A DNA stretch of 20,966 nt, from contig JBFGNS010000078.1 in assembly GCA_041574955.1 (NCBI GenBank), forward strand, positions 1 to 20,966. The letters are read 5' to 3'. The position numbers were made by a program, and so were the translations under genes. This DNA is from CALZJC01 sp041574955 (GTDB lineage Bacteria; Acidobacteriota; Thermoanaerobaculia; Multivoradales; JAHEKO01). Below, piece after piece: positions 13,119-20,356 of this stretch; position 1 is the stretch's first letter, and every line of letters starts with the position of its first letter. A model generated the notes under the pieces. It was not told the origin of the DNA. It worked only from the letters and a program-made list of their open reading frames with translations, and ran no database searches.

Positions 13119-15358
13119 GGTCCCTCTCCGTTGCCGCGCGCTCTCTTGAGCTGGCGGAAGGTCTCGAACTGCCGGGCGGCCCGGTCGATCTCGCCGACCT
13201 TCTGGTAGGCCTGCCCAAGCTGGTAGCGGATGTTGGCGTCCGCGGGCGCCAGCGCGGCGGCGGCCTCCAGGTGGCCGACCGCCTCTTCGGCGGCGCCCTC
13301 GGCGAGCAGGATCTTGCCCAGCAGGTAGCGCGCGTCGGCGAAACGCGGCTCGTCGCGCAGCAGGGCGCGCAGCAGCACGAGCGCTTCGCCGGCCTTGCGG
13401 TTGAGCTCCAGCACGGCGGCCAGCGTGTAGCGCGCCCGCCGGTCGCCGGGATGGCCGCGGAGTTCGGCGCGCAGCGCCCGCTCGGCCTCCTCCAGCTTGC
13501 CCTGCCGCAGGAAGATGTCGCCCAGGGTGGCGTGCGCCTCCGCGACGCCGGGGTCCAGCTCGAGCGCGCGCCGCAGATAGCCGGTAGCGGCCTGGTAATC
13601 GTCCTGCTGGGCGTGTGCCTGCCCCAGCACGACATACAGCTCGGCCCAGTCGGGGTTGTCGCGCAGCAGCCGCTCGAAGGTGGCCTCGGCTTCCGCGGCT
13701 CGGCCGCTGCGCACCAGTGCGAGACCGTAGGCGTACTGCAGCGCCGGGTTGCGCTGGCGCTCGTCGTCTTCGGCGAGCAGCTCGGCCGCCCGAGCGTAGC
13801 TGTCGGTGTTGAGCCAGGCGAGGGCCAGCATCCGCCTGAGAGCATCGTCGCCGGGGTTGTCGGCCAGCGCTCTGGACAGCGGCGCGGTGGCTTGCTCGAA
13901 GCGGCCGGCGTTGAAGCTGGCGACCCCCAGCGAGTACTGCAGCCGGGGGTGGTCGGGATCGATCGCCGCCGCCTGCTCGAACAGCTCGGCGCCACGGGCG
14001 AAGCGCTCGGAGCGGGTCAGCATCACGGCGAGGTTGAAGTACGCCTGGACCAGCGCCCGCCGCGCGGTCTCGACCAGCTCGCGCTTGGCCGCCTCGCTCC
14101 AGCCGGGCAGCAGGATCGATCCGATCGACGAGGTGAAGCTGGCCGGCTCCTCGGGCTCGCCCTCGAGGTACCGGCCGAGGATCTCGCGCGAGCTCTGGGT
14201 CGAGCGGGCGCTCGACTGGCGGGCGGCCTCGAACTGGACGGCCGCGCCGGCCTCGTCGCCGGTCCTCCTGAGGGCGAGCGCCAGCTGGTAGTGGAGGCTC
14301 GACAGCCGCCGCTCGCGCGCGTCGGCCGGTCCGCGGGCGACCGCGGCGCTGGCCTCGGCCAGCTCGAGGCCGCGCCGCAGCACCTCCAGCGCCTCGCCGG
14401 GCCGGTCGAGGGCGAGGTAGGCCCGACCCAGGAACTGCAGCGCGTCGGCGGGCGACGGCCCTCTCTCGGCGGCCAGCTCGAGATGCGGCACGGCCTCCTC
14501 GTGGCGGCGCAGCTCGACCAGGGCGGTGCCCAGGTAGAGGTTGCTGAGCGGGTCGTCGGGGTAGAGCTCGAGCTCTTGCTCGAAGTGGCGCATGGCGCTC
14601 TCGAGCAGCGCCTGGCCGCGGTCGAACAGCTCGACTGTGCCGAGGTAGTAGTGAGCCCGGCGCACCCGCGGGTCGAGCGCGAGCGCCGTCTCGAGCGCCT
14701 CGCGGGCGCGGCCGTAGGCCTCGAAGTCGCGATAGGTGCGCCCGATCAGCACGTGGGTCTCTGCGATCGGGCGGGCCTCGGCCAGGCGGGCGAAGTCCGC
14801 CGCCGCCGCCTCGGGCCGCTGCTGGATCAGGTGCCCCCGGGCCAGCAGGTAGAGGTTCTCGAGATCGCCGGGCGCCATCTCGGCCAGCTCGGCGAGCTCC
14901 TGCACCGCCTCGTCGACGCGATCCTCCGCCATCAGCGCCCGGGCCATCAGCCGCCGCGCGGCGAAGTCGCCGGGGTGCGCGCCGACGACGCGCCGCAGCA
15001 GGCCCACCGCCTGGCCGGACTCGCCTTGCTCGATCAGGATCAGGGCCAGCGACAGGCGGCCGCGGCGGGTCTCGACCGCCACGCGGGTCGTCTGCTCGAA
15101 CGCCGCGCGCGCCTCGTCCAGATTGCCGAGGCTGGCCTCGGCTGCGCCCAGCAGCAGCCCTGCTTCGAGCAGGGCCGTGCGGTAGCGGCTCTCGGCGATC
15201 TCGAGCTCGCCGGCCGCCAGGCCGCGCTCGGCCTCGGTGAGCGCGCGAGTCAGCACCGCCGCCGACTCCGTGGGAGCCTTCTCACCGGCGAGCGGCGTGC
15301 CCACCAGAACGCAACCGAGAAGGGCCAGCGGCAGGGCGCGGGGGAGCCGGCACGACAT
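13115..15358 (-). CDS. Exported TPR-repeat protein, 747 aa
   Basis: This encodes a 747-aa protein. Residues 1-24 resemble a signal peptide (RLPRALPLALLGCVLVGTPLAG). LLGC at 13-16 is lipobox-like, but cleavage after PLAG is equally possible, so lipidation is open. Two TPR superhelices are visible at about 45-380 and 435-740, with units such as RAREALETALALDPRVRRAHYYLG and YQAATGYLRRALELDP. A non-TPR segment (about 381-432) separates them; it is Ser/Glu/Pro-rich with a short hydrophobic stretch (FTSSIGSILLPGW). ATG 15358 has AGGAT about 10 bases upstream. It is first in the GTGA-coupled trio with the second TPR gene and the CRTAC1-like gene, 65 bp downstream of the LacI-family gene on the same strand. 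A role as a large periplasmic or surface scaffold is inferred; no enzymatic motif is seen. Confidence 0.85.
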   Translation of the reverse strand: MSCRLPRALPLALLGCVLVGTPLAGEKAPTESAAVLTRALTEAERGLAAGELEIAESRYRTALLEAGLLLGAAEASLGNLDEARAAFEQTTRVAVETRRGRLSLALILIEQGESGQAVGLLRRVVGAHPGDFAARRLMARALMAEDRVDEAVQELAELAEMAPGDLENLYLLARGHLIQQRPEAAAADFARLAEARPIAETHVLIGRTYRDFEAYGRAREALETALALDPRVRRAHYYLGTVELFDRGQALLESAMRHFEQELELYPDDPLSNLYLGTALVELRRHEEAVPHLELAAERGPSPADALQFLGRAYLALDRPGEALEVLRRGLELAEASAAVARGPADARERRLSSLHYQLALALRRTGDEAGAAVQFEAARQSSARSTQSSREILGRYLEGEPEEPASFTSSIGSILLPGWSEAAKRELVETARRALVQAYFNLAVMLTRSERFARGAELFEQAAAIDPDHPRLQYSLGVASFNAGRFEQATAPLSRALADNPGDDALRRMLALAWLNTDSYARAAELLAEDDERQRNPALQYAYGLALVRSGRAAEAEATFERLLRDNPDWAELYVVLGQAHAQQDDYQAATGYLRRALELDPGVAEAHATLGDIFLRQGKLEEAERALRAELRGHPGDRRARYTLAAVLELNRKAGEALVLLRALLRDEPRFADARYLLGKILLAEGAAEEAVGHLEAAAALAPADANIRYQLGQAYQKVGEIDRAARQFETFRQLKRARGNGEGP

Positions 15359-15423
15359 GCTGGCGAGATCCTAGCAACCGCCGTGCCGGCGCCGGCGCGG
15401 CGCTGCGGCCCGTGCTGTCGCGG

Positions 15424-16617
15424 TCAGCCGCGGGCGCTGGCGCGCCGCCGTGGCCGGCGCCGGGCGCCGGCGGGTGCCGGACCGGTGGAGGCGCGCGTCA
15501 CGAGCTCCGGCACCACGGTGACCACGCGGTCCGCCGGGTCTCGGCCGGCCAGCTGGTCGAGCAGGATCCTGCCGGCGGTTGTGCCCATCTCGTGCAGCGG
15601 CTGGCGGACCGTGGTCAGGCTGGGGTTCTGGAAGGCGGCGCTCTGGATGTCGTCGAAGCCGACCACCGAGACGTCCTCCGGCACGCTCAGCCCGGCGTCC
15701 AGGAACGCCCGCATGGCGCCGATCGCGGAGACGTCGTTGAAGGCGAACAGGGCGGTGAACGGCTGGCCGAGGGCGAGCAACCGGCGGCCGTAGGCGTAGC
15801 CCTCCTGGTAGGCCTCCTCCGGCGTGAAGCGCTGGGAGACCGCATCGCCGCCGAGCTGCAGCGTCAGCTCGCGGCGCAGGCTGATGCCGTGCGAGCGTGC
15901 GGCCGCCGTGATCGCACGCCACCGCACCTCGGTGTCGGCGCTCCCGGAATGGCCCTTGAAGAAGGCGATGCGCTCGTGCCCGAGCTCGGCGAGATGGGAC
16001 AGCGCGAGCTCCGCCGCCAGCTGGTGGTCGATGACGACATTGGTGACGCGGTCCAGCGGATGGTGGCCGGCGATCGCCACCGAGGGCAGCTCCGGGGACT
16101 CGGTGAGCGGAGTGTTGACCAGGATGAAGCCTTCCACCAGGCGGTCGCTGAGCAGCTGCAGGTAGCGCGTCAGCAGCTCGCCATCGGAGCGGTGGCTGGC
16201 CACCAGGAAGAAGTAGCCGTCCTCCATGAGGGGATCCTCGACGCCGCTCAGCACGCGGGCGGCGTAGCCGTCGCTCACCTCGGGCACCACGATGCCGACG
16301 GAGTAGCTCCGTCGGCTGCGCAGCGAGCGCGCGACCATGTCCGGGCGGTAGCCGAGAGCGCGAGCTGCCGCCAGCACGCGCTCCTGGGTCTCGCTGGGGA
16401 TCGAGTCGGCCACCGGCGAGCGGTTGAGCACCAGCGACACGGTGGCCGGCGACAGGTCGAGAGAGGCGGCCACGTCCTTGAGCGTGACCCGCCGTCCGCC
16501 AGCGGGTCCGCCGCGCTTGCGGGTGCCGGGCTCGCGGGGATTTGCTGGAGGCTTGCGGCGCTTGCTCAACGGCGGCTCTGTTCGGTTCCAAGGCCGGGCT
16601 CGGTGGCCGGTTGACAA
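15424..16617 (-). CDS. LacI-family transcriptional regulator
   Basis: This encodes up to 397 aa. The N-terminal helix-turn-helix reads VTLKDVAASLDLSPATVSLVLN (44-65), followed by the hinge region ALGYRPDMVARSLRSRRSYSVGIV (87-110) and a periplasmic-binding-protein-like sugar-sensing domain (to about 375) with LFAFNDVSAIGAMRAFLDAG and PEDVSVVGFDDI. Such proteins bind palindromic operators and respond to a sugar. The start is uncertain: TTG 16617 gives the longest form, TTG 16569 gives 381 aa starting at LSKRRKPP, and neither has a clear Shine-Dalgarno. Either way a basic Arg/Lys/Pro arm precedes the HTH. The C-terminus is also Arg-rich (ARRRPRRRASARG). It is divergent from the TonB-dependent receptor, with an 18-bp palindrome between them, so autoregulation and control of the receptor are likely. 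It might read into the TPR genes downstream. Confidence 0.9.
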   Translation of the reverse strand: MSTGHRARPWNRTEPPLSKRRKPPANPREPGTRKRGGPAGGRRVTLKDVAASLDLSPATVSLVLNRSPVADSIPSETQERVLAAARALGYRPDMVARSLRSRRSYSVGIVVPEVSDGYAARVLSGVEDPLMEDGYFFLVASHRSDGELLTRYLQLLSDRLVEGFILVNTPLTESPELPSVAIAGHHPLDRVTNVVIDHQLAAELALSHLAELGHERIAFFKGHSGSADTEVRWRAITAAARSHGISLRRELTLQLGGDAVSQRFTPEEAYQEGYAYGRRLLALGQPFTALFAFNDVSAIGAMRAFLDAGLSVPEDVSVVGFDDIQSAAFQNPSLTTVRQPLHEMGTTAGRILLDQLAGRDPADRVVTVVPELVTRASTGPAPAGARRRPRRRASARG

Positions 16618-16651
16618 CGGCGAAAACGTGTGATGGACTCCACCGTATCAC

Positions 16652-16669
16652 GGCTAAATCGGTTTAGCC
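16652..16669. promoter_or_regulatory. Putative LacI-family operator
   Basis: GGCTAAATCGGTTTAGCC has perfect 7-bp arms (GGCTAAA/TTTAGCC) around a 4-base centre with the CG step typical of LacI/GalR-family operators (AAAnCGnTTT core). It lies in the AT-richest part of the divergent gap, 34 bp from the longest LacI start and 63 bp from the receptor ATG. It is therefore placed to control both genes. Binding is inferred. Confidence 0.75.
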
Positions 16670-16732
16670 ACCGAACAAGTCGTAGCTGGTGCGTAGTTCG
16701 TGACCCAAACCATAGGCCTCGGAGGGAAGTCC

Positions 16733-19700
16733 ATGCGTAAGCTGCCGGCCCTGCTCTGTCTCGCGTCCGCGCTGATCGCCCTGCCCGCTTTCGCCCAAAG
16801 GTTCGACGCCAGCGTTCGTGGCGTGGTTAGCGATCCTGACGGCAAGCCGGTCGCGGGCGTGTCGTTGTCCATCACCAACGTGGAGACCGGTTTCACCCGC
16901 GAAGCCAAGACCGGTGCCGCGGGTGCCTACTCGTTCTCGGCTCTGCCGGTGGGTACCTATGTGCTCAACGCGGAGGCCGAGAGCTACAAGTCGGTGCTGG
17001 TCCAGAACATCGTCCTCAACGTCGCCGACATCCGCGCGATCAACATCGAGCTCGAGCTCGGTGCGGTGGAGGACCAGCTCACGGTGACGTCCTCGGCGAT
17101 CGTGGTCGAGACCACCAGCGGCGAGGTGGCCGGCCTGATCACCGGCGAGCAGGTGCGGGAGCTGCCGCTCAACGGCCGCAACTTCCTCCAGCTCACCCAG
17201 CTGATGCCGGGCGTCACGACGCTGGACAACTTCAATACCAAGAACAAGGGCCTGCTGACCGGCTCCGACGTGTCGGTGTCCGGCGGCCGCGTGACCTCCA
17301 ACATGTGGTCGGTCGACGGTGCCAACAACAACGACGTCGGCTCCAACCGCACCGTGCTGGTCTATCCGTCGCTCGAGGCGGTGGAGGAGTTCAAGATCCA
17401 CCGTAACGCCTACGGCGCCGAGTTCGGTGGCGCCGGCGGCGCGCAGGTCAACCTGGTGACGCGCGGCGGCACCAACAAGCTGCAGGGCAGCGTCTTCTAC
17501 TTCATGCGCGACGACTCGCTCAACGAGGCCAACTTCATCCTGCGGCAGGCCAACCAGGAGAAGGAGCCGCTGACCCGCGACGACTACGGCTTCACGCTGG
17601 GCGGCGCCATCAGACAGGACAAGCTGCACTTCTTCGTCTCGACCGAGTGGAACGACGAGGTGCGCGGCATCGCGCGCAGCGCGTTCGTGCCCACCGCGGC
17701 GGAGAAGAGGGGCGACTTCAGCCAGTCCAACCCGGCCTGCTCGTCGATCCCGAACGACCCGTCGACCGGCGCGCCGTTCCCGGGCAACGTCATCCCGGCG
17801 GACCGGCTGAGCGACGCCGGGCTGCTCTACCTGCAGCTGTATCCCGACCCCAACGCCTCGCTTCCCAACAGCTGCAACAACTGGGTCGAGGCGCTGGCGG
17901 TTCCGATCAACTGGGACCAGGTGAACGCCCGCGTCGACTGGAGCATCACCAACAACAGCCGTTTCATGGTGCGCTACACCGAGGACGGCTGGGACAACCT
18001 GGGCCCCACCGCCGGCGACGCCAACGGCCTGTGGGGTGACGATCCGTTCCCGGCGGTTGACGCCGCCTGGGTACAGCCGTCGGATTCGCTGGTCCTGCAG
18101 CTCAACCAGGTGATCGGCTCGACCGCCATCAACACCGTCACCTACTCGGCGTCGGGTAACGAGATCGTCATCAGCCCGACCGGCGACCTGGATCTGCTCA
18201 ACGCCATCAACTCGGCGACCCCGTCGACCTTCCCGGGCAAGACGGCCGACCCGAAGGGGCATCCCGTTTTCTGGGGCGGCGGCGGCCTGCAGCCGTTGTG
18301 GAACGCCGGGCCGTGGAACAACTTCCAGGACCTGAGCATCATCAAGGACGACTTCGAGAAGGTCTTCGGCAACCACATCGTCAAGGCCGGCGTGCTGTAC
18401 GGCGACAACCAGAAGCTCGAAGTCTCCGGCGGCGGCGCCGGCGGTGAGGCGACGGCCTACTGGGGCGCGGCAGGCCAAGGCGGCTGGGGCGCCACCTCGG
18501 GCAACATCATCTCGGACTTCCTGCTCCAGGACATGACGTTCGGCTTCTCGGAGCGCTCGTTCAACGCCATCGCCGACCAGCACTGGGAGGATCTGGAGCT
18601 GTACGTGGCGGACAGCTGGAAGGTCAGCCCGAAGCTGACGGTCGACTTCGGCGTGCGCTACTCGAAGTTCGACTGGCCGGTCGATGAGAACGTCCTGTCG
18701 CTCAACTTCGACCCGAACTCCTTCGACCCGGCGCTGGGAGGCGATCCGTGCAACGGCCTGCTGTTCGTGCCGGGCGCCAACCCGTGTGCCGACGCCGGCT
18801 TCGCCGGTGGCGTCCCGGGCCCCAACAACGGCCTGATCAACAACGACGACGACAACTTCGCGCCGCGCCTGGGCATGGCCTGGGACGTCTTCGGCACCGG
18901 CAAGAGCGTCTTCCGGGCGGGCTTCGGGCAGTTCTACCAGCGTGAGCGGCTGAGCCCGCAGCTGGGCCTGGTCGGCAACCCGCCGTTCGTCAACTTCACG
19001 GGCGGCATCCGCTCGCTCGACGGCGGCATCCAGCTGCTCGACTTCGTGGGCGCCGGCCGGCCCAACGCCGGCTTCGACGTCAACGGCGAGACGCCGTACA
19101 ACCTGCAGTACAACCTCACCTGGGAGCAGCAGATCGGCAACAGCTCGACCCTCGAGGTGAGCTACGTCGGCAGCCGCGGACGCCACCTGCTGCGCTCGAA
19201 CGACATCAACCACGTGGCGCCGGGTGACATCAACAGCAACGGCGTCGACGACCGTCTCGACTTCGTGCGCTGCGGTGCGGCGGACGGGGGGTGTCGGGCC
19301 CAGTTCCGCCGCTTCGGCCCGGCCTTCGGCGATGGCACCATTCTCTACTGGACCACCGACGGCTCTTCGGAGTACGACTCGCTGCAGGCGCAGTACACGC
19401 TGCGCTTCGGCCGCGGATCGCAGTTCCAGGCCTCCTACACCCTGGCCGACTTCAACGCCGACACCGGCATGAACGACTCGTCGGGCGGCTTCAACGCCGA
19501 CGCCACGACCCTCGACATCTCCAACCCGGAGCTCGACTTCGGACCGGCGATCGTCCACCGCGACCACGTCCTCAACGCCAGCCTGATCTACAACCTGCCG
19601 AGCTTCGAAGGCGTGGGCGGCTTCAAGGAGCACTTCCTGGGCAACTGGTCAGTCGGCGGCATCTTGATCTACGCTACCGGCACCCCGATCACCGTGCTCG

Positions 19701-20179
19701 GCGACAACCCGGGCGGTGATCTGAGCGGCACCCATCCGGCAGCGGTGGGGTACGAGGGCAACACCCGGCCGCTGCTGACGGGCCTGGGCTGCGGCGGCGG
19801 CGGCGACTCGCTGCAGGTCATCAACCCGGGCGCCTTCACCTTCACCGGCTACCGGCTGGGCGACACCTCGCAGCAGTCGCGCCGCGGCCAGTGCGAGGGT
19901 CCGGACTTCATGCAGGTGGACCTGTCGCTGTACAAGCAGATCCCGGTCGGCGACCGGGTCAACGTCCAGCTCCGCTTCGAGGTGTTCAACATTTTCAACC
20001 GCACCAACGTGATCGGCCAGTCGGTCGACCGCTTCTTCAACCCGGGGGTCACCCTCGACGCGCCGCGCGGCTCGGCGACCACGGTCGTCGCCACCGGCGA
20101 TCCGAGCCCGACCTTCGGGCGCGCCTCCGGCGTGCGCGATCCGCGTCAGGTGCAGCTGGGGGTGAAGATCAGCTTCTGA
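16733..20179 (+). CDS. TonB-dependent receptor, Oar-like, with carboxypeptidase-regulatory-like N-terminal domain
   Basis: This encodes an 1148-aa outer-membrane protein. Signal peptide 1-21 (LPALLCLASALIALPAFA) is followed by a carboxypeptidase-regulatory/CNA-B-like beta domain at about 24-108 (VRGVVSDPDGKPVAGVSLSI, GAYSFSALPVGTYVL). A plug domain spans about 115-255, with LPLNGRNFLQLTQLMPGV, SVSGGRVTSNMWSVDGANNN and the FGGAGGAQVNLVTRGGTN strand. The rest is a long beta-barrel ending in QVQLGVKISF with a terminal Phe, as expected for BAM-assembled barrels. No obvious TonB box is seen. The mature protein has eight cysteines arranged as close pairs. Known relatives import glycans or other large nutrients. 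ATG 16733 has GGAGGGA five bases upstream and starts the signal peptide; an earlier in-frame ATG (16700) lacks both. The LacI operator upstream and GH3 gene downstream point to oligosaccharide uptake. Confidence 0.93.
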   Translation: MRKLPALLCLASALIALPAFAQRFDASVRGVVSDPDGKPVAGVSLSITNVETGFTREAKTGAAGAYSFSALPVGTYVLNAEAESYKSVLVQNIVLNVADIRAINIELELGAVEDQLTVTSSAIVVETTSGEVAGLITGEQVRELPLNGRNFLQLTQLMPGVTTLDNFNTKNKGLLTGSDVSVSGGRVTSNMWSVDGANNNDVGSNRTVLVYPSLEAVEEFKIHRNAYGAEFGGAGGAQVNLVTRGGTNKLQGSVFYFMRDDSLNEANFILRQANQEKEPLTRDDYGFTLGGAIRQDKLHFFVSTEWNDEVRGIARSAFVPTAAEKRGDFSQSNPACSSIPNDPSTGAPFPGNVIPADRLSDAGLLYLQLYPDPNASLPNSCNNWVEALAVPINWDQVNARVDWSITNNSRFMVRYTEDGWDNLGPTAGDANGLWGDDPFPAVDAAWVQPSDSLVLQLNQVIGSTAINTVTYSASGNEIVISPTGDLDLLNAINSATPSTFPGKTADPKGHPVFWGGGGLQPLWNAGPWNNFQDLSIIKDDFEKVFGNHIVKAGVLYGDNQKLEVSGGGAGGEATAYWGAAGQGGWGATSGNIISDFLLQDMTFGFSERSFNAIADQHWEDLELYVADSWKVSPKLTVDFGVRYSKFDWPVDENVLSLNFDPNSFDPALGGDPCNGLLFVPGANPCADAGFAGGVPGPNNGLINNDDDNFAPRLGMAWDVFGTGKSVFRAGFGQFYQRERLSPQLGLVGNPPFVNFTGGIRSLDGGIQLLDFVGAGRPNAGFDVNGETPYNLQYNLTWEQQIGNSSTLEVSYVGSRGRHLLRSNDINHVAPGDINSNGVDDRLDFVRCGAADGGCRAQFRRFGPAFGDGTILYWTTDGSSEYDSLQAQYTLRFGRGSQFQASYTLADFNADTGMNDSSGGFNADATTLDISNPELDFGPAIVHRDHVLNASLIYNLPSFEGVGGFKEHFLGNWSVGGILIYATGTPITVLGDNPGGDLSGTHPAAVGYEGNTRPLLTGLGCGGGGDSLQVINPGAFTFTGYRLGDTSQQSRRGQCEGPDFMQVDLSLYKQIPVGDRVNVQLRFEVFNIFNRTNVIGQSVDRFFNPGVTLDAPRGSATTVVATGDPSPTFGRASGVRDPRQVQLGVKISF

Positions 20180-20211
20180 GGACGCTGGCTCGGTTCGGCT
20201 GAAGCACTACG

Positions 20212-20250
20212 ACGGGCTGCGATCCACCGGGTCGCAGCCCGTTTTTTCTT
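20212..20250 (+). terminator. Rho-independent terminator after the TonB-dependent receptor
   Basis: An 11-bp perfect stem, ACGGGCTGCGA (20212-20222) with TCGCAGCCCGT (20232-20242), encloses a 9-base loop and runs into six Ts (20242-20247) then CTT. It lies 32 bp past the receptor stop. It is the only hairpin with a proper T-run found in this window, and it makes separate transcription of the GH3 gene likely. Confidence 0.92.
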
Positions 20251-20301
20251 GGCCGGCCGCCGGAGTGGACGAGCCGGCGCGAGCCCGCCGCGCAACGAGC
20301 A

Positions 20302-20312
20302 CAAACCGTTTG
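20302..20312. promoter_or_regulatory. Possible second LacI-type operator upstream of the GH3 gene
   Basis: CAAACCGTTTG is a perfect palindrome around a single central C, and in its wider context (GCACAAACCGTTTGCGG) it resembles the AAA-CG-TTT cores of LacI-family sites. It lies 45 bp before the GH3 ATG. Its half-site spacing and flanks differ from those of the 16652 palindrome, so it may be bound by another regulator or be chance. Confidence 0.35.
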
Positions 20313-20356
20313 CGGGGCAGCTGCCGGCCGGACAGGGGTCGCGAGGTGGGGCGACG

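Noticed and set aside
10159..13995. A 1278-codon minus-strand open frame that would fuse a long N-terminal region to the CRTAC1-like protein
   Set aside because: The part upstream of about 11844 is low-complexity Arg/Pro/Ala/Gly translation lying over two convincing TPR genes in another frame. A signal peptide begins at the GTG 11844/11838, so the true gene starts there.
13271..15793. An 840-codon plus-strand frame opposite the 747-aa TPR gene
   Set aside because: Gln/Arg/Leu-rich antisense shadow of TPR codons with no recognisable motif; the minus-strand TPR pattern is unambiguous.
16611..16616. TTGACA as a -35 box for the receptor gene
   Set aside because: No acceptable -10 sequence lies 16-18 bases downstream, and it falls inside the longest form of the LacI coding region.
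15371..16651. A 426-codon minus-strand frame overlapping the LacI gene
   Set aside because: Arg/Gly/Pro-rich shadow without motifs; the other frame contains the full HTH and sugar-binding domain of LacI.
16664..19633. A 989-codon antisense open frame opposite the TonB-dependent receptor
   Set aside because: It mirrors a clear receptor gene and has only Val/Ala/Arg/Asp-rich sequence with no domain. Long antisense frames arise from strong G/C third-position bias.
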